Assembly (NCBI RefSeq): GCF_049354825.1
Contig: NZ_CP186480.1
Coordinates: forward strand, 2,232,001 to 2,296,000
Direction of reading: 5' to 3'
Length of the DNA stretch: 64,000 nucleotides
Source: Novosphingobium sp049354825
GTDB lineage: Bacteria > Pseudomonadota > Alphaproteobacteria > Sphingomonadales > Sphingomonadaceae
In this document: piece by piece, positions 17,109-25,792 of the stretch
Layout of the letters: every line of letters starts with the position of its first letter
How positions within the stretch are numbered: position 1 is the first letter of the stretch
The notes under the pieces: model-generated
What the model was told of the DNA's origin: nothing
Database searches by the model: none
Seen by the model: only the letters and a program-made list of their open reading frames with translations
Program-made: the position numbers and the translations under genes

Positions 17109-17617
17109 CCGAACGCAAGACCCTCGGCATCGCCGCGCCTGCCGCGGACGAACCCGTCGGCATCCGCAAGAAGGGCCGCGGGTGGGAAATCGACGAGAAG
17201 CGGCTCGACGCGCTGCATGAGCGCGCCCGCGAGATGCGGCGCCATCCAACCCCGGCGCAGGACGCGCTGGTGGCGGCGCTCAAGGATGTCGAAACCGGCG
17301 GCTACAGCTTCAAGCGGCAGGACGTGATCGGATCGGCGATCGTCGATTTCGCCTGCAAGCCGCTGATGCTGATCGTGGAATTCGACGGCGACGAGGACGC
17401 CGATTTCGCCCCCACGCGCGATCGCAGCCTGGTCGAAGTCGGCTACCGCATCGAGCGTCTGAACGCGGCCGACGTCCTGGCCGATCCGGCCGCCGCAGCC
17501 GCGCGTGTGTCCGAAGTGATGCGCGAACGCTGGCATGAACGCAAAGAGCGCGCCCGTGCGGCCCGGCCCGCCAGAACGGACACGCGCCCCGCACCCCGCA
17601 GTTATCGAGACCGCTAA
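17105..17617 (+). CDS. DUF559 endonuclease-like protein inside the suf operon
   Basis: 170 residues from GTG 17105, overlapping the sufB stop (GTGA). The middle matches the DUF559 / very-short-patch-repair endonuclease-like fold: MRRHPTPAQDALVAALKD, FKRQDVIGSAIVDFACKP, LIVEFDGDED and YRIERLNAADVL. The acidic residues expected in the active site (Asp of IVDF, Glu of VEF) are kept, but the usual Gly-Gln-His after ELDG is replaced by Asp-Glu-Asp, so nuclease activity is doubtful. The C-terminal 40 residues are Arg/Ala-rich and probably disordered. Its presence between sufB and sufC is not explained by known Suf biochemistry. Confidence 0.8.
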   Translation: MTERKTLGIAAPAADEPVGIRKKGRGWEIDEKRLDALHERAREMRRHPTPAQDALVAALKDVETGGYSFKRQDVIGSAIVDFACKPLMLIVEFDGDEDADFAPTRDRSLVEVGYRIERLNAADVLADPAAAAARVSEVMRERWHERKERARAARPARTDTRPAPRSYRDR

Positions 17618-17620
17618 GAG

Positions 17621-18376
17621 ATGCTCACTGTCACCGACCTCCACGCTTCCGTTGCCGACAAGCCCATCCTCAAGGGCCTGTCGCTGACCGTGAACGCGGG
17701 CGAAATTCACGCCATCATGGGCCCCAACGGCGCCGGCAAGTCGACGCTGGGCTACACCCTCGGCGGGCGGCCGGGCTACGAAGTGACCGGAGGCAGCGCC
17801 ACCTTCACCGGCCAGAACCTGTTCGCGCTCGAACCGCACGAGCGCGCTGCCGCCGGGCTGTTCCTGGGCTTCCAGTACCCGGTCGAGATCCCCGGCGTGT
17901 CGTTCGTGCAGTTCCTGCGCGAAAGCCTCAATTCGCAGCGCAAGGCGCGCGGCGAGGCGCCGCTGACGGGCGGCGAGTTCCTCAAGCTGGCGCGCGAGAA
18001 GGCCGCGCTGCTGAGCCTCGACATGGACATGCTCAAGCGGCCGGTGAACGTCGGCTTTTCGGGCGGGGAGAAGAAGCGCGCCGAGATGGTCCAGATGGGC
18101 ATTCTCGATCCCAAACTGGCGATCCTGGACGAGACCGATTCGGGCCTCGACATCGATGCGCTGCGCGTGGTCGGCCACGGCATCAACGCGATCATGCGCA
18201 AGCCCGACCGGGCCGTGATCCTGATCACGCACTACCAGCGCCTGCTCGATTACGTGCAGCCCGATTTCGTCCACGTCCTGTCGGGCGGGCGCATCGTCCG
18301 TTCGGGCGGGGCCGATCTGGCGCTGCAGCTGGAAGAGCAAGGCTACGAATCCGTCTCCGCGGCGGTTGCGGCGTGA
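17621..18376 (+). CDS. sufC: Fe-S cluster assembly ATPase SufC
   Basis: 251 residues. ABC ATPase motifs in order: Walker A GPNGAGKSTLGY near residue 35, Q-loop GFQYPVEIPGV near 85, the signature NVGFSGGEKKRAEM near 145, and Walker B LAILDETDSGLDIDAL near 168. SufC powers conformational change of the SufBCD scaffold. The gene lies 3 bp after the DUF559 gene and overlaps the next one by four bases. Confidence 0.97.
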   Translation: MLTVTDLHASVADKPILKGLSLTVNAGEIHAIMGPNGAGKSTLGYTLGGRPGYEVTGGSATFTGQNLFALEPHERAAAGLFLGFQYPVEIPGVSFVQFLRESLNSQRKARGEAPLTGGEFLKLAREKAALLSLDMDMLKRPVNVGFSGGEKKRAEMVQMGILDPKLAILDETDSGLDIDALRVVGHGINAIMRKPDRAVILITHYQRLLDYVQPDFVHVLSGGRIVRSGGADLALQLEEQGYESVSAAVAA

Positions 18377-18978
18377 GCGCACCGCTCGCCCTCGACGAAA
18401 CTGCGCTGCGCAGGACCGCGCTGATCGTGGCGGCGCTCAACCTCGCCTATTTCGTGGTCGAGGTGATTGTCGCGCCGCTGATCGGCTCGGTTTCGCTGTT
18501 CGCCGACAGCGCGGACTTTGCCGAGGATGCCGCGGTCAACGCGCTGATCGTGCTTGCACTGGGGTGGAGCCTGGCCGCGCGTGCGCGTCTGGGCGGAGCG
18601 CTGGCACTGATCTCGTTATTGCCCGCCGGGGCCGCGTTGTGGACCGGGTGGCAGAAATTCTCCCACGGCGGAGTGCCGGAACCCCTCGCGCTCGGGCTGG
18701 TCGGGCTCGGCGCGTTGATGTTGAACCTCTTGTGCGCCGGTTTGCTGGTGCGCCATCGCGGTACCGGCGGCAGCTTGGGCACGGCGGCGTGGCTGGCGGC
18801 GCGCAACGATGCGCTCGGCAACGTGGCGATCATGGCGGCCGCGGCCACCACCGCCTTCGCCTGGCATTCCTACTGGCCCGACCTGGCGGTCGGCGCCGCG
18901 CTGTTCGTGCTCAACCTCGATGCCGCCGGCGACATCTGGAAGGCCGCCCGCCGCGAACGAAAGGCGCTGGCAGCATGA
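18373..18978 (+). CDS. Cation efflux-like membrane protein in the suf operon
   Basis: 201 residues from GTG 18373, overlapping the sufC stop. It has five or six helices; VSLFADSADFAEDAAVNA near residue 40 and AAWLAARNDALGNVAIM near 140 carry the Asp/Asn pairs of the cation diffusion facilitator family (metal-binding D-x-x-D and N/D-D motifs). The C-terminal cytosolic domain of classical CDF transporters is absent. Co-transcription with suf genes suggests export of a metal that competes with iron, or iron itself, but this is inference. Confidence 0.8.
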   Translation: MSAPLALDETALRRTALIVAALNLAYFVVEVIVAPLIGSVSLFADSADFAEDAAVNALIVLALGWSLAARARLGGALALISLLPAGAALWTGWQKFSHGGVPEPLALGLVGLGALMLNLLCAGLLVRHRGTGGSLGTAAWLAARNDALGNVAIMAAAATTAFAWHSYWPDLAVGAALFVLNLDAAGDIWKAARRERKALAA

Positions 18979-19703
18979 GCGCGCTCCGCCTCCCCACCCG
19001 CCATGACGAGGATTACCGCTATGCCGATCTCGCCGCGCTAGAACGCGCTTGGCCGGTAGCGGTGGAAACCGTCGCGGTCGGCGCCGGCGAAAGCCGTGCA
19101 TTGTCCCTTACGCTGGATGGTGACACCGAGGTGCGCGAACTTGCGATCGCGCTGGCCGACGACGCGGTGCTGGACCTGCGCGCGCTCAACCTGGCGAAGG
19201 TTTACGGCCGCTTGTCGCTGCGCGTCACGCTCGGCGCACGGGCGCGCTTTACCTTCGGCGCGGCGCAAGTCGGCAGCGATGGGGCGACGCTCGAGGTGGT
19301 CAGCCATGTCGAGCATACCGCGCCCGATGCGGTCAGCCGCCAGGTCGTCCGCTCGGTGCTTGGGCGGCAGGCGACCGGCACGTATCTCGGCAAAGTCCGC
19401 GTTGCGCCCGGCGCCGACGGGACCGACGGCGAACAGTCGGTCCGCGCGATGCTGCTCGATCCCACCGCAACGGCGAACGCCAAGCCCGAGCTGGAAATCC
19501 ACGCCGACGACGTGAAATGCGCGCACGGCTGCGCGGTCGGCGAACTCGACGCCGGTGCGCTGTTCTACATGGCCGCCCGGGGGCTGCCGCCGGCTGAAGC
19601 GAAGCGGCTGATGCTGCAGGCGTTCCTGGCCGAGGCATTCGTCGGCGCGGACGACGAAGAGGCGCTCGACGCCGCGGCACTGGCCGCCCTGGAAGCGCTG
19701 TGA
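18975..19703 (+). CDS. sufD: Fe-S cluster assembly protein SufD
   Basis: 242 residues, shorter than the about 420 of E. coli SufD but normal for sphingomonads. The C-terminal core is clear: LLDPTATANAKPELEIHADD followed by VKCAHGCAVGELDAGALFYM. SufD pairs with SufB and SufC and helps iron entry in the scaffold. ATG 18975 overlaps the previous stop. The N-terminal region is reduced to a short beta-helix. Confidence 0.93.
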   Translation: MSALRLPTRHDEDYRYADLAALERAWPVAVETVAVGAGESRALSLTLDGDTEVRELAIALADDAVLDLRALNLAKVYGRLSLRVTLGARARFTFGAAQVGSDGATLEVVSHVEHTAPDAVSRQVVRSVLGRQATGTYLGKVRVAPGADGTDGEQSVRAMLLDPTATANAKPELEIHADDVKCAHGCAVGELDAGALFYMAARGLPPAEAKRLMLQAFLAEAFVGADDEEALDAAALAALEAL

Positions 19704-20896
19704 TCGACGCGCCGACCCTCGCGCGGCTCGAACGGCGCGGCGATTTCCCGTCGCTGGCCAGCGGCTGGCACTATCTCGATTCCGCCGCCAGCGCCCTCAA
19801 GCCGCAGGCGGTGATCGACGCCGCGACCCGCGCGCTGGGCGGCGATTACGCCACCGTCCACCGCGGCGTCTACGCCAAGAGCGCCGAAATGACCCGCGCT
19901 TACGAGGCGGCGCGGCGCAAGGTTGCCGGGCTGGTCGGCGGCGCGGAGGACGAGATCGTCTTCACCCGCGGCGCGACCGAGGCGATCAACCTTGTCGCTT
20001 ACAGCTACGGCCAGGTCGTGGGCACGGGGCGGCGTGTGCTGCTCTCGCAGCTCGAGCACCATTCCAACATCGTGCCGTGGCAGCTCGCCGGCTGGCAGGT
20101 CGACGTCTGCCCGCTGACCGCCAACGGCCGCATCGACCTCGACGCGGCCGAGGCCATGCTGACGCGCGACCACGCGATGGTCGCCTTCGCGCATGTCTCC
20201 AACGTGCTCGGCAGCCGGCTCGACGTCGCCCGCGCGGCGGACCTGGCGCACCGCGTCGGCGCGAAACTGCTGGTCGACGGCTGCCAGGCGGTCCCGCGCC
20301 TGGCCGTCGACGTCGATGCGCTGGACTGCGATTTCTACGCGTTTTCCGCGCACAAGCTTTATGGTCCGACCGGGATCGGCGCGCTGTGGGGCCGGCCCGA
20401 TCTGCTCGCCGCGATGCCGCCCTGGCAGGGCGGCGGCGCGATGATCGACCGGGTGACGTTCGAGGGCACGGCGTTCGCCGCGCCGCCGGCCCGGTTCGAG
20501 GCCGGGACCCCCGCGATCGTCGAGGGCATCGCCTTCGGCGCGGCGGTCGACTACGTGCTGAGCGCCGGGCTGGACGCGATCCACGCCCATGAAGCGGCGC
20601 TGGTGGACGAGCTGCGCGAAGCGCTGTCCCGCCGCAACGACGTGACGGTGTTCGGCCCGGCCGATAGCGCTGGAATCGTCTCTTTTGCGATGGACGGGGT
20701 GCATCCGCACGACCTCGGCACCATATTGGACGAGAACCGGGTGGCGATCCGCGCCGGGCACCACTGCGCCCAGCCGCTGATGGACCACCTGGGCGTGCCC
20801 GCCACCGCGCGGGCCAGCTTCGGGCTGTACTCCGCCGCGGACGACATCGCCGCGCTGCTGGACGGCATCGACAGGACGAGAAGGATTTTCGGGTGA
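19700..20896 (+). CDS. sufS: Cysteine desulfurase SufS
   Basis: 398 residues from GTG 19700. Group II desulfurase features: HLDSAASALKP-like start (YLDSAASALKPQAV), THRGVYAK-like YATVHRGVYAK, the pyridoxal-phosphate lysine in FSAHKLYGPTG, and the active-site cysteine in RAGHHCAQPLMDHLG. It removes sulfur from cysteine as a persulfide for cluster assembly. No sufE gene is seen in the operon, so the sulfur acceptor must be encoded elsewhere or be another protein. Confidence 0.96.
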   Translation: MIDAPTLARLERRGDFPSLASGWHYLDSAASALKPQAVIDAATRALGGDYATVHRGVYAKSAEMTRAYEAARRKVAGLVGGAEDEIVFTRGATEAINLVAYSYGQVVGTGRRVLLSQLEHHSNIVPWQLAGWQVDVCPLTANGRIDLDAAEAMLTRDHAMVAFAHVSNVLGSRLDVARAADLAHRVGAKLLVDGCQAVPRLAVDVDALDCDFYAFSAHKLYGPTGIGALWGRPDLLAAMPPWQGGGAMIDRVTFEGTAFAAPPARFEAGTPAIVEGIAFGAAVDYVLSAGLDAIHAHEAALVDELREALSRRNDVTVFGPADSAGIVSFAMDGVHPHDLGTILDENRVAIRAGHHCAQPLMDHLGVPATARASFGLYSAADDIAALLDGIDRTRRIFG

Positions 20897-21426
20897 ATAA
20901 CGAACCCAAATTCACGGTCGAGGAGGTGGATGCAGTGCCTCAACCTCCGCGTGTCACCGTCGAGCAACTTGAAGCGCAGGTCTCACCGGCGATGCGGGAT
21001 GCGATCGACGCCGCGGTTGAATCGTCTGACGAAACGCCCGCCGAAAAGCTTGGGCGCAAGCGCGACTACCTTGAGGGTTTCCTCAAGGCGGCGCCCACCG
21101 GCATCCCGGCGGGCCAGCCCGGCGGCGACTTGTACGAGGGCGTGATCGCGGCACTGAAGGACATTTTCGATCCGGAAATCCCGGTCAACATCTACGACCT
21201 TGGCCTGATCTACGGCGTCGACGTGTCGAACGAAGGCGCTGCCGTCGTCACGATGACGCTGACCACGCCGCACTGTCCGGTGGCGGAATCGATGCCCGGC
21301 GAGGTCGAGATGCGCGTCGCCGCGGTGCCCGGCGTGCGCGACTGCGAGGTCAACCTCGTCTGGGACCCGCCGTGGGATCCCGCCAAGATGACCGACGAGG
21401 CCCGCCTGGAGCTGGGAATGCTATGA
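20893..21426 (+). CDS. sufT: SufT / MIP18-family Fe-S maturation protein
   Basis: 177 residues from GTG 20893. The C-terminal 100 residues are the MIP18 (DUF59) domain, with DPEIPVNIYDLGLIYGVDV and the cysteine in TLTTPHCPVAESMPGEV. The N-terminal 75 residues are a polar, probably flexible extension. SufT proteins help to mature Fe-S enzymes at high iron demand. It overlaps sufS by four bases. Confidence 0.92.
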   Translation: MNNEPKFTVEEVDAVPQPPRVTVEQLEAQVSPAMRDAIDAAVESSDETPAEKLGRKRDYLEGFLKAAPTGIPAGQPGGDLYEGVIAALKDIFDPEIPVNIYDLGLIYGVDVSNEGAAVVTMTLTTPHCPVAESMPGEVEMRVAAVPGVRDCEVNLVWDPPWDPAKMTDEARLELGML

Positions 21427-21776
21427 CCGCCACCGTTCGCGCCCGCCCGGCCGCCGTCACCCTGACCCCCGCCGCCGAAGCGCGCGTGGCCGCGCTTTAC
21501 GCGCGTGCGCCCGACGGGACCGTCGGCGTCAAGCTCTCGACCCCGCGGCGCGGCTGTTCGGGCCTGGCCTACTCGGTCGATTACGTGACCGAGGCCGCGC
21601 CCTTCGACGAGAAGATCGAGACCCCGGCCGGCCCGTTCTACATCGACGGTGCCAGCGTGTTGTACCTCATCGGCAGCACGATGGACTGGGTGGAGGACGA
21701 TTTCACCGCCGGCTTCGTGTTCGCGAACCCCAACGCCAAGGGCGCCTGCGGCTGCGGCGAAAGCTTCACCGTCTGA
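21423..21776 (+). CDS. sufA: A-type Fe-S carrier, SufA/IscA family
   Basis: 117 residues. The three conserved cysteines of A-type carriers are present: one in RRGCSGLAYSVDY and two in KGACGCGESF. It takes a cluster from the scaffold and passes it to target proteins. The ATG overlaps the sufT stop (ATGA). It ends the recognised suf genes. Confidence 0.95.
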   Translation: MTATVRARPAAVTLTPAAEARVAALYARAPDGTVGVKLSTPRRGCSGLAYSVDYVTEAAPFDEKIETPAGPFYIDGASVLYLIGSTMDWVEDDFTAGFVFANPNAKGACGCGESFTV

Positions 21777-21780
21777 TCCG

Positions 21781-22500
21781 GTGCTGAGCCGCGACGATAT
21801 CGTCGCGCGCGGGCCCGCCGGACCCGCCGTCAATGCTGCCATCTACGATAAGTGGTTTGCGCCGCCGCCGACGCGGCTGCTGGCCTATGCGATGCGCGCG
21901 TACCGGCTCGACCGGCTGAGCGTTGCTGACGTCGGCTCGTCCTATGGACACGCGCTGCGCCACTTCGGTCCCGGCTCCTACGGCGTCGAGATCAATCCCG
22001 AGGCCGCGGCCTGGGCGACCGCGGTCGGGCTGACGACCTGCACAGGCGACATCGAGACGATCGCGGCGCCGCCGGTCGACGCGGTATGGGCGCGCGACGT
22101 GATCGAGCATGTCGACAGCCCGCACCTGGCGCTGCGCGGCATGGCGCGGCTGCTGAAGGCGGACGGGCTCGCTTTCGTCGTCGCGCCGTTGATCGGTCCG
22201 GGCCGCCTGCTTGGGCCGCTGTCGGCGCGGTTTCGAGGCTTCGAAGCGAAGGACCACGTCAGCTTCTTCACAGCCGGGACGCTGCGCTGGACAGTGAAAC
22301 GCGCCGGGTTCGACATCGTCGAGATCACCATCGGCAAGCACCGCTGGCTCGACCGGCTGGCGGTGACACTGACGCCGCAATGCCTGGTGGTCGCGCGCAA
22401 GATCGCGGACTGGGATTACGACGCAAAGTCGGCGCGCTGCCTCGACGGCGGACGGACCGCGCGCAAGGACAAGGCGCTACGCGCGATCGGATACGATTAA
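21781..22500 (+). CDS. Class I SAM-dependent methyltransferase
   Basis: 239 residues from GTG 21781, four bases after the sufA stop. The SAM-binding motif I is VADVGSSYGHALRHFG near residue 50 with the acidic EINPEA following; WARDVIEHVDSPHLALRGMA near 105 is the motif IV region. The substrate is unknown. Tight spacing suggests co-transcription with the suf operon, but a functional link is unproven. Confidence 0.8.
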   Translation: MLSRDDIVARGPAGPAVNAAIYDKWFAPPPTRLLAYAMRAYRLDRLSVADVGSSYGHALRHFGPGSYGVEINPEAAAWATAVGLTTCTGDIETIAAPPVDAVWARDVIEHVDSPHLALRGMARLLKADGLAFVVAPLIGPGRLLGPLSARFRGFEAKDHVSFFTAGTLRWTVKRAGFDIVEITIGKHRWLDRLAVTLTPQCLVVARKIADWDYDAKSARCLDGGRTARKDKALRAIGYD

Positions 22501-22504
22501 GCGC

Positions 22505-23485
22505 TCAGCCGGCGATGTAGGCGATCAGCGCCTTTTCCAGCGGATCGAGGTCTTCGTCGGCGTCAAGCGCGTCGAACAGCCAGTGGGCTTCTTCCGCGGG
22601 CAGGCCATAGGCGCCTGGATCGGCCGCGTCGTCGTCGTCATCCTCGTCGTCGCCTTCGGACGCCACGGTAACCGGGATCGACAAGTCGAGCAGGCTCGCG
22701 AAGCTTTCCTCGGGCTGGGTTTGGCCAATGCGCGCCAGGAAGGCGCCGATGCCGCGCCCCTCGCGTTCCATGAAAGCCTCGAGTTCGGCAGCGCGCTCGC
22801 GGCTCAGCGGTTCAGGCCCGTCGAAGCCGAGCAGGTAGCCGGCGACGGCCTCGACGAAGAACTCCTCCCACTCGGGCGCGTTGATCTCGTAAACCGTCGC
22901 ATCCTTGATGCGGAACAGCATTTCGGCCTCGGCCTTGCTCAACGCGATGCTGTTTTCGCTACCCGACCCGCAGACAAGGCGGCGGATCAGCGCGGCCTCG
23001 GCGGCGGTCACTCCCTGCTCGGCGGAGGCGCCTTCGCGTAGCGGACCCTCGCCGCTGGTCACCGCCTGCTCGACTTGCGCCAGCGCATAGTCGCGCAACG
23101 CCGCAGGCACCCCCAGCGCGCTGTCGATGACCTTGACCAGCAACTGCATCTCCAGCGGGTCGGACAAGTGGCCATGGCGGTCGAGCATGTCGATCAGCCA
23201 CTGCGCGCGCTCGTCCGAGACGTAGCCGTGGGGCTGCTCGGTGCGGACCATGTACTCGGTCAGCGAATCGAGGAACCATGCGGCCCAGCCTTCGGGCCTG
23301 GCGCCGGGTTCGTCGTTGTCGTGAAAGATCGCCTCGGCCTCGGCCTCGTCGATCGTTCCATCGGCCCAGGTCGCCTGGCGCAGCGCGTCGAACGCGTCAC
23401 CAACGCGGCCGTAAGCGTCGCCGCCAGCCGGATCGGGACCGCCGTCGTCTGGCCGATCGCCAAATGGCGCAAAAGGAAAGTTCAT
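22505..23485 (-). CDS. Acidic cytosolic protein of unknown function
   Basis: 326 residues; ATG 23485 is preferred over an in-frame TTG at 23494. There is no signal peptide or membrane helix. It is rich in Asp and Glu, with an eight-residue acidic run (EGDDEDDDDDAADPGA around residue 285). The middle (WEEFFVEAVAGYLLG) and repeated EA-rich helices suggest an all-helical protein. I do not recognise a family. It converges with the methyltransferase gene (5-bp gap). Confidence 0.6.
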   Translation of the reverse strand: MNFPFAPFGDRPDDGGPDPAGGDAYGRVGDAFDALRQATWADGTIDEAEAEAIFHDNDEPGARPEGWAAWFLDSLTEYMVRTEQPHGYVSDERAQWLIDMLDRHGHLSDPLEMQLLVKVIDSALGVPAALRDYALAQVEQAVTSGEGPLREGASAEQGVTAAEAALIRRLVCGSGSENSIALSKAEAEMLFRIKDATVYEINAPEWEEFFVEAVAGYLLGFDGPEPLSRERAAELEAFMEREGRGIGAFLARIGQTQPEESFASLLDLSIPVTVASEGDDEDDDDDAADPGAYGLPAEEAHWLFDALDADEDLDPLEKALIAYIAG

Positions 23486-23561
23486 CTGTGCCAAGCCCCG
23501 TCGCCGCGATTGCGCGGGGTTTATGCGGCGCAGAGGGTTAATTCGCGGTTACGTCGACAGA

Positions 23562-23990
23562 TCAGGGCCGTTGCCGAAGCGCGGCGACGCAGGCGGCCCG
23601 GTCGACATCGCGGCCATCGCTGGGGCGGCGCGCGTCGACATAGGTCGCGGTCGGCTCACGCGCGCCGCTCACCGGATAGAGGTAGACGTCGAGGACGCAG
23701 GCCGTGCCGGCGAACTGCAGCTTGCGCGCGTCGCCCTCCCACTCGTCGAGGCGGGCCGGGCCGAACTGGCCGATAAGCTGGTTCACGCTTGACCCGATCA
23801 CCCCTTCGAGGCCGGGCAGCTGCTGGATCACCGCCGCTTGCGCCGGGCGCCGGGTCGGCTGGCGAACGCGCGTGGTCGGCGCGGTCCGCGCGCCGGCAGC
23901 GGTGGTGGAGCGCGGCCGCTCGGTCGTGGCGGCGGTGCCGCACGCGGACAGGAGCGCGATCGCGGCGAGGGGAAGTGCGGCGCGGATCAT
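23562..23990 (-). CDS. Lipoprotein of unknown function
   Basis: 142 residues. The N-terminus (AALPLAAIALLSACGTA) is a lipoprotein signal with lipobox LSAC. After a Thr/Arg/Pro-rich linker comes a small domain with the pattern LIGQFGPARLDEWEG and ACVLDVYLYPVSG, where two Cys might pair. ATG 23990 overlaps the stop of the EI24 gene (ATGA), so the two are coupled. Envelope localisation is likely; function is unknown. Confidence 0.75.
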   Translation of the reverse strand: MIRAALPLAAIALLSACGTAATTERPRSTTAAGARTAPTTRVRQPTRRPAQAAVIQQLPGLEGVIGSSVNQLIGQFGPARLDEWEGDARKLQFAGTACVLDVYLYPVSGAREPTATYVDARRPSDGRDVDRAACVAALRQRP

Positions 23991-24664
23991 GCGCGCTGGG
24001 CCGCTTGGCCGCGGCGGTGAATCATGTGGGTGGCCATGGCTGCCCCTACTATCGGTGCCAGCAGGTTGACGAAAGGCACCAGCAGCATCGCCGCTGCGAT
24101 CCCGCCCAGCACGAAACGCTGCCCCGCGCCCAGCGGCGCCCTGGGCATGTCGGCGCGGTGGCGCAGCCAGGCCATCTGCATCAGCTCGCGCCCCAGCACC
24201 AACGTGTTGGCCAGCCAGAACACGACGATCGTGCCGACGCCGGTGATCAGCAGCACCAGCGCGATCGGCAGCGCGATCGCGTTGACCAGCAGCGCGAAGG
24301 CGGCGCTGCGCAGCCCTATCAGCGCCTCTCCGCCCATGCCCAGCGGTTTCGCCCGCGCCGCGGCGGCGGGGTAATGCGCCGCCTCCACCGCGGCCACGAC
24401 CTCGTCGGCGTAAAGCTGCATCACCCCGAACGCGATCGCCGTCCACAGCATGTACAGCGCCAGCAGCGTCGCGATCAGCGCGACGAAGGCGGACAGTCCC
24501 GAATCGAGGCCCAGCCAAGCGGTGAGCCCTTCGGACAGGCCGTACCAGGCCGCCCCGCCCAGCACGGCGAAGACCAGCACCGTCACCGCCAGGCTCTTGG
24601 CCAGCACGCGGCGCACGCCGGGCAGCGCGAGATCGGACAGGGCGAGGCTGAGGGCGCGGACCAT
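23987..24664 (-). CDS. EI24 domain membrane protein (CysZ-like)
   Basis: 225 residues with four membrane helices and the EI24/CysZ layout: an amphipathic start (ALSLALSDLALPGVRRVLAKSL), then a hydrophobic core with FWLANTLVLGRELMQMAWLR and GGIAAAMLLVPFVNLLAP. CysZ proteins move sulfate, but many EI24 family members have no known substrate. It is the first gene of a two-gene unit with the lipoprotein. Confidence 0.8.
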   Translation of the reverse strand: MVRALSLALSDLALPGVRRVLAKSLAVTVLVFAVLGGAAWYGLSEGLTAWLGLDSGLSAFVALIATLLALYMLWTAIAFGVMQLYADEVVAAVEAAHYPAAAARAKPLGMGGEALIGLRSAAFALLVNAIALPIALVLLITGVGTIVVFWLANTLVLGRELMQMAWLRHRADMPRAPLGAGQRFVLGGIAAAMLLVPFVNLLAPIVGAAMATHMIHRRGQAAQRA

Positions 24665-24790
24665 GCGCCCTGTTCGCGCGCGCGGCCCTTCCGGTCAACC
24701 AGGGCCCCGTCAACCGCCGCCGCCCTTGCTCCACGCCGCCGGCCCCGCTAGGCGCCGCGGCTTGCCTGCAAGCTTAGCGAAAGACCGCCT

Positions 24791-25786
24791 GTGAACGCTC
24801 CCCGATACGACGTCATCGCCATCGGCAACGCCATCGTCGACGTGATGGCCCCTTGCGAGGAGGCGCTGCTGACCCGCTTGGGCCTCAACCGCGGCGGGAT
24901 GACGCTGGTCGATACCGAGCGTGCCGAGGAGCTTTACGCCGCGATGGGACCGGCCAAGGAAATCTCGGGCGGATCGGCCGCCAACACGCTGGCCGGCATG
25001 GCGGCGCTTGGCGCCAAGTGCGCCTTCATCGGCCAGGTCGCCGACGACCAGTTGGGGGCGGTGTTCAGCCACGATATCCGCGCCGGCGGGATCGCGTTCG
25101 AAACCCCCGCCCGCGCCGAGGACCCGCCCACCGCGCGCTGCCTGATCTTCGTCACCCCCGACGGCGAGCGGACGATGAACACGTTCCTGGGCGCCAGCCA
25201 GTTCCTGCCGCCCGCCGCGCTGGACGACAGCGTCATCGCCGATGCCGGGATCCTCTACCTCGAAGGTTACCTGTGGGACCCCGAGGAGCCGCGCAGCGCG
25301 ATGCGCCGCGCCATCGAGGTTGCCCGCGCCGCCGGCCGAAAGGTTGCCTTCACCGCGTCCGAAAGTTTCGTGATCGCGCGCCACGGCGACGATTTCCGCG
25401 CCCTGATGGACGAGGGCAAGATCGACATCCTGTTCGTCAACGAGCACGAACTGGCGACGCTGACCGGCGAAGCCGAGTTCGAGGCCGGCGTGGCCAAGGT
25501 CAGCGCCAAGGTTCCGGTACTGGTCGCGACCCGCAGCGCCGCCGGCGCCATCGCGGTGGCGAACGGCCAGCGCGCCGAAGTCGCCGCCGAGCCGGTCGCC
25601 AAGGTGGTCGACACCACCGGCGCGGGCGACCTGTTCGCCGCCGGCTTCCTGACCGGCCACGCGCGCGGCGAAAGCCTGGAACGCTGCCTGACGATGGGCG
25701 CGGTCTGCGCCGCCGAGATCATCAGCCACTACGGCGCCCGGCCCGAAGCGGACCTCAAGGCGCTGGTCGACACGCGCCTGGGCTGA
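24791..25786 (+). CDS. Adenosine kinase (PfkB family)
   Basis: 331 residues from GTG 24791. PfkB signatures: IGNAIVDVMAPCEEAL at the start, GGSAANTLAGMAALGA near 60, and the catalytic DTTGAGDLFAAGFLTG near 278. The sequence layout matches the bacterial adenosine kinase-like branch. It would phosphorylate adenosine (or another nucleoside) with ATP in purine salvage. Substrate assignment is by family only. Confidence 0.88.
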   Translation: MNAPRYDVIAIGNAIVDVMAPCEEALLTRLGLNRGGMTLVDTERAEELYAAMGPAKEISGGSAANTLAGMAALGAKCAFIGQVADDQLGAVFSHDIRAGGIAFETPARAEDPPTARCLIFVTPDGERTMNTFLGASQFLPPAALDDSVIADAGILYLEGYLWDPEEPRSAMRRAIEVARAAGRKVAFTASESFVIARHGDDFRALMDEGKIDILFVNEHELATLTGEAEFEAGVAKVSAKVPVLVATRSAAGAIAVANGQRAEVAAEPVAKVVDTTGAGDLFAAGFLTGHARGESLERCLTMGAVCAAEIISHYGARPEADLKALVDTRLG

Positions 25787-25792
25787 CGCCGA

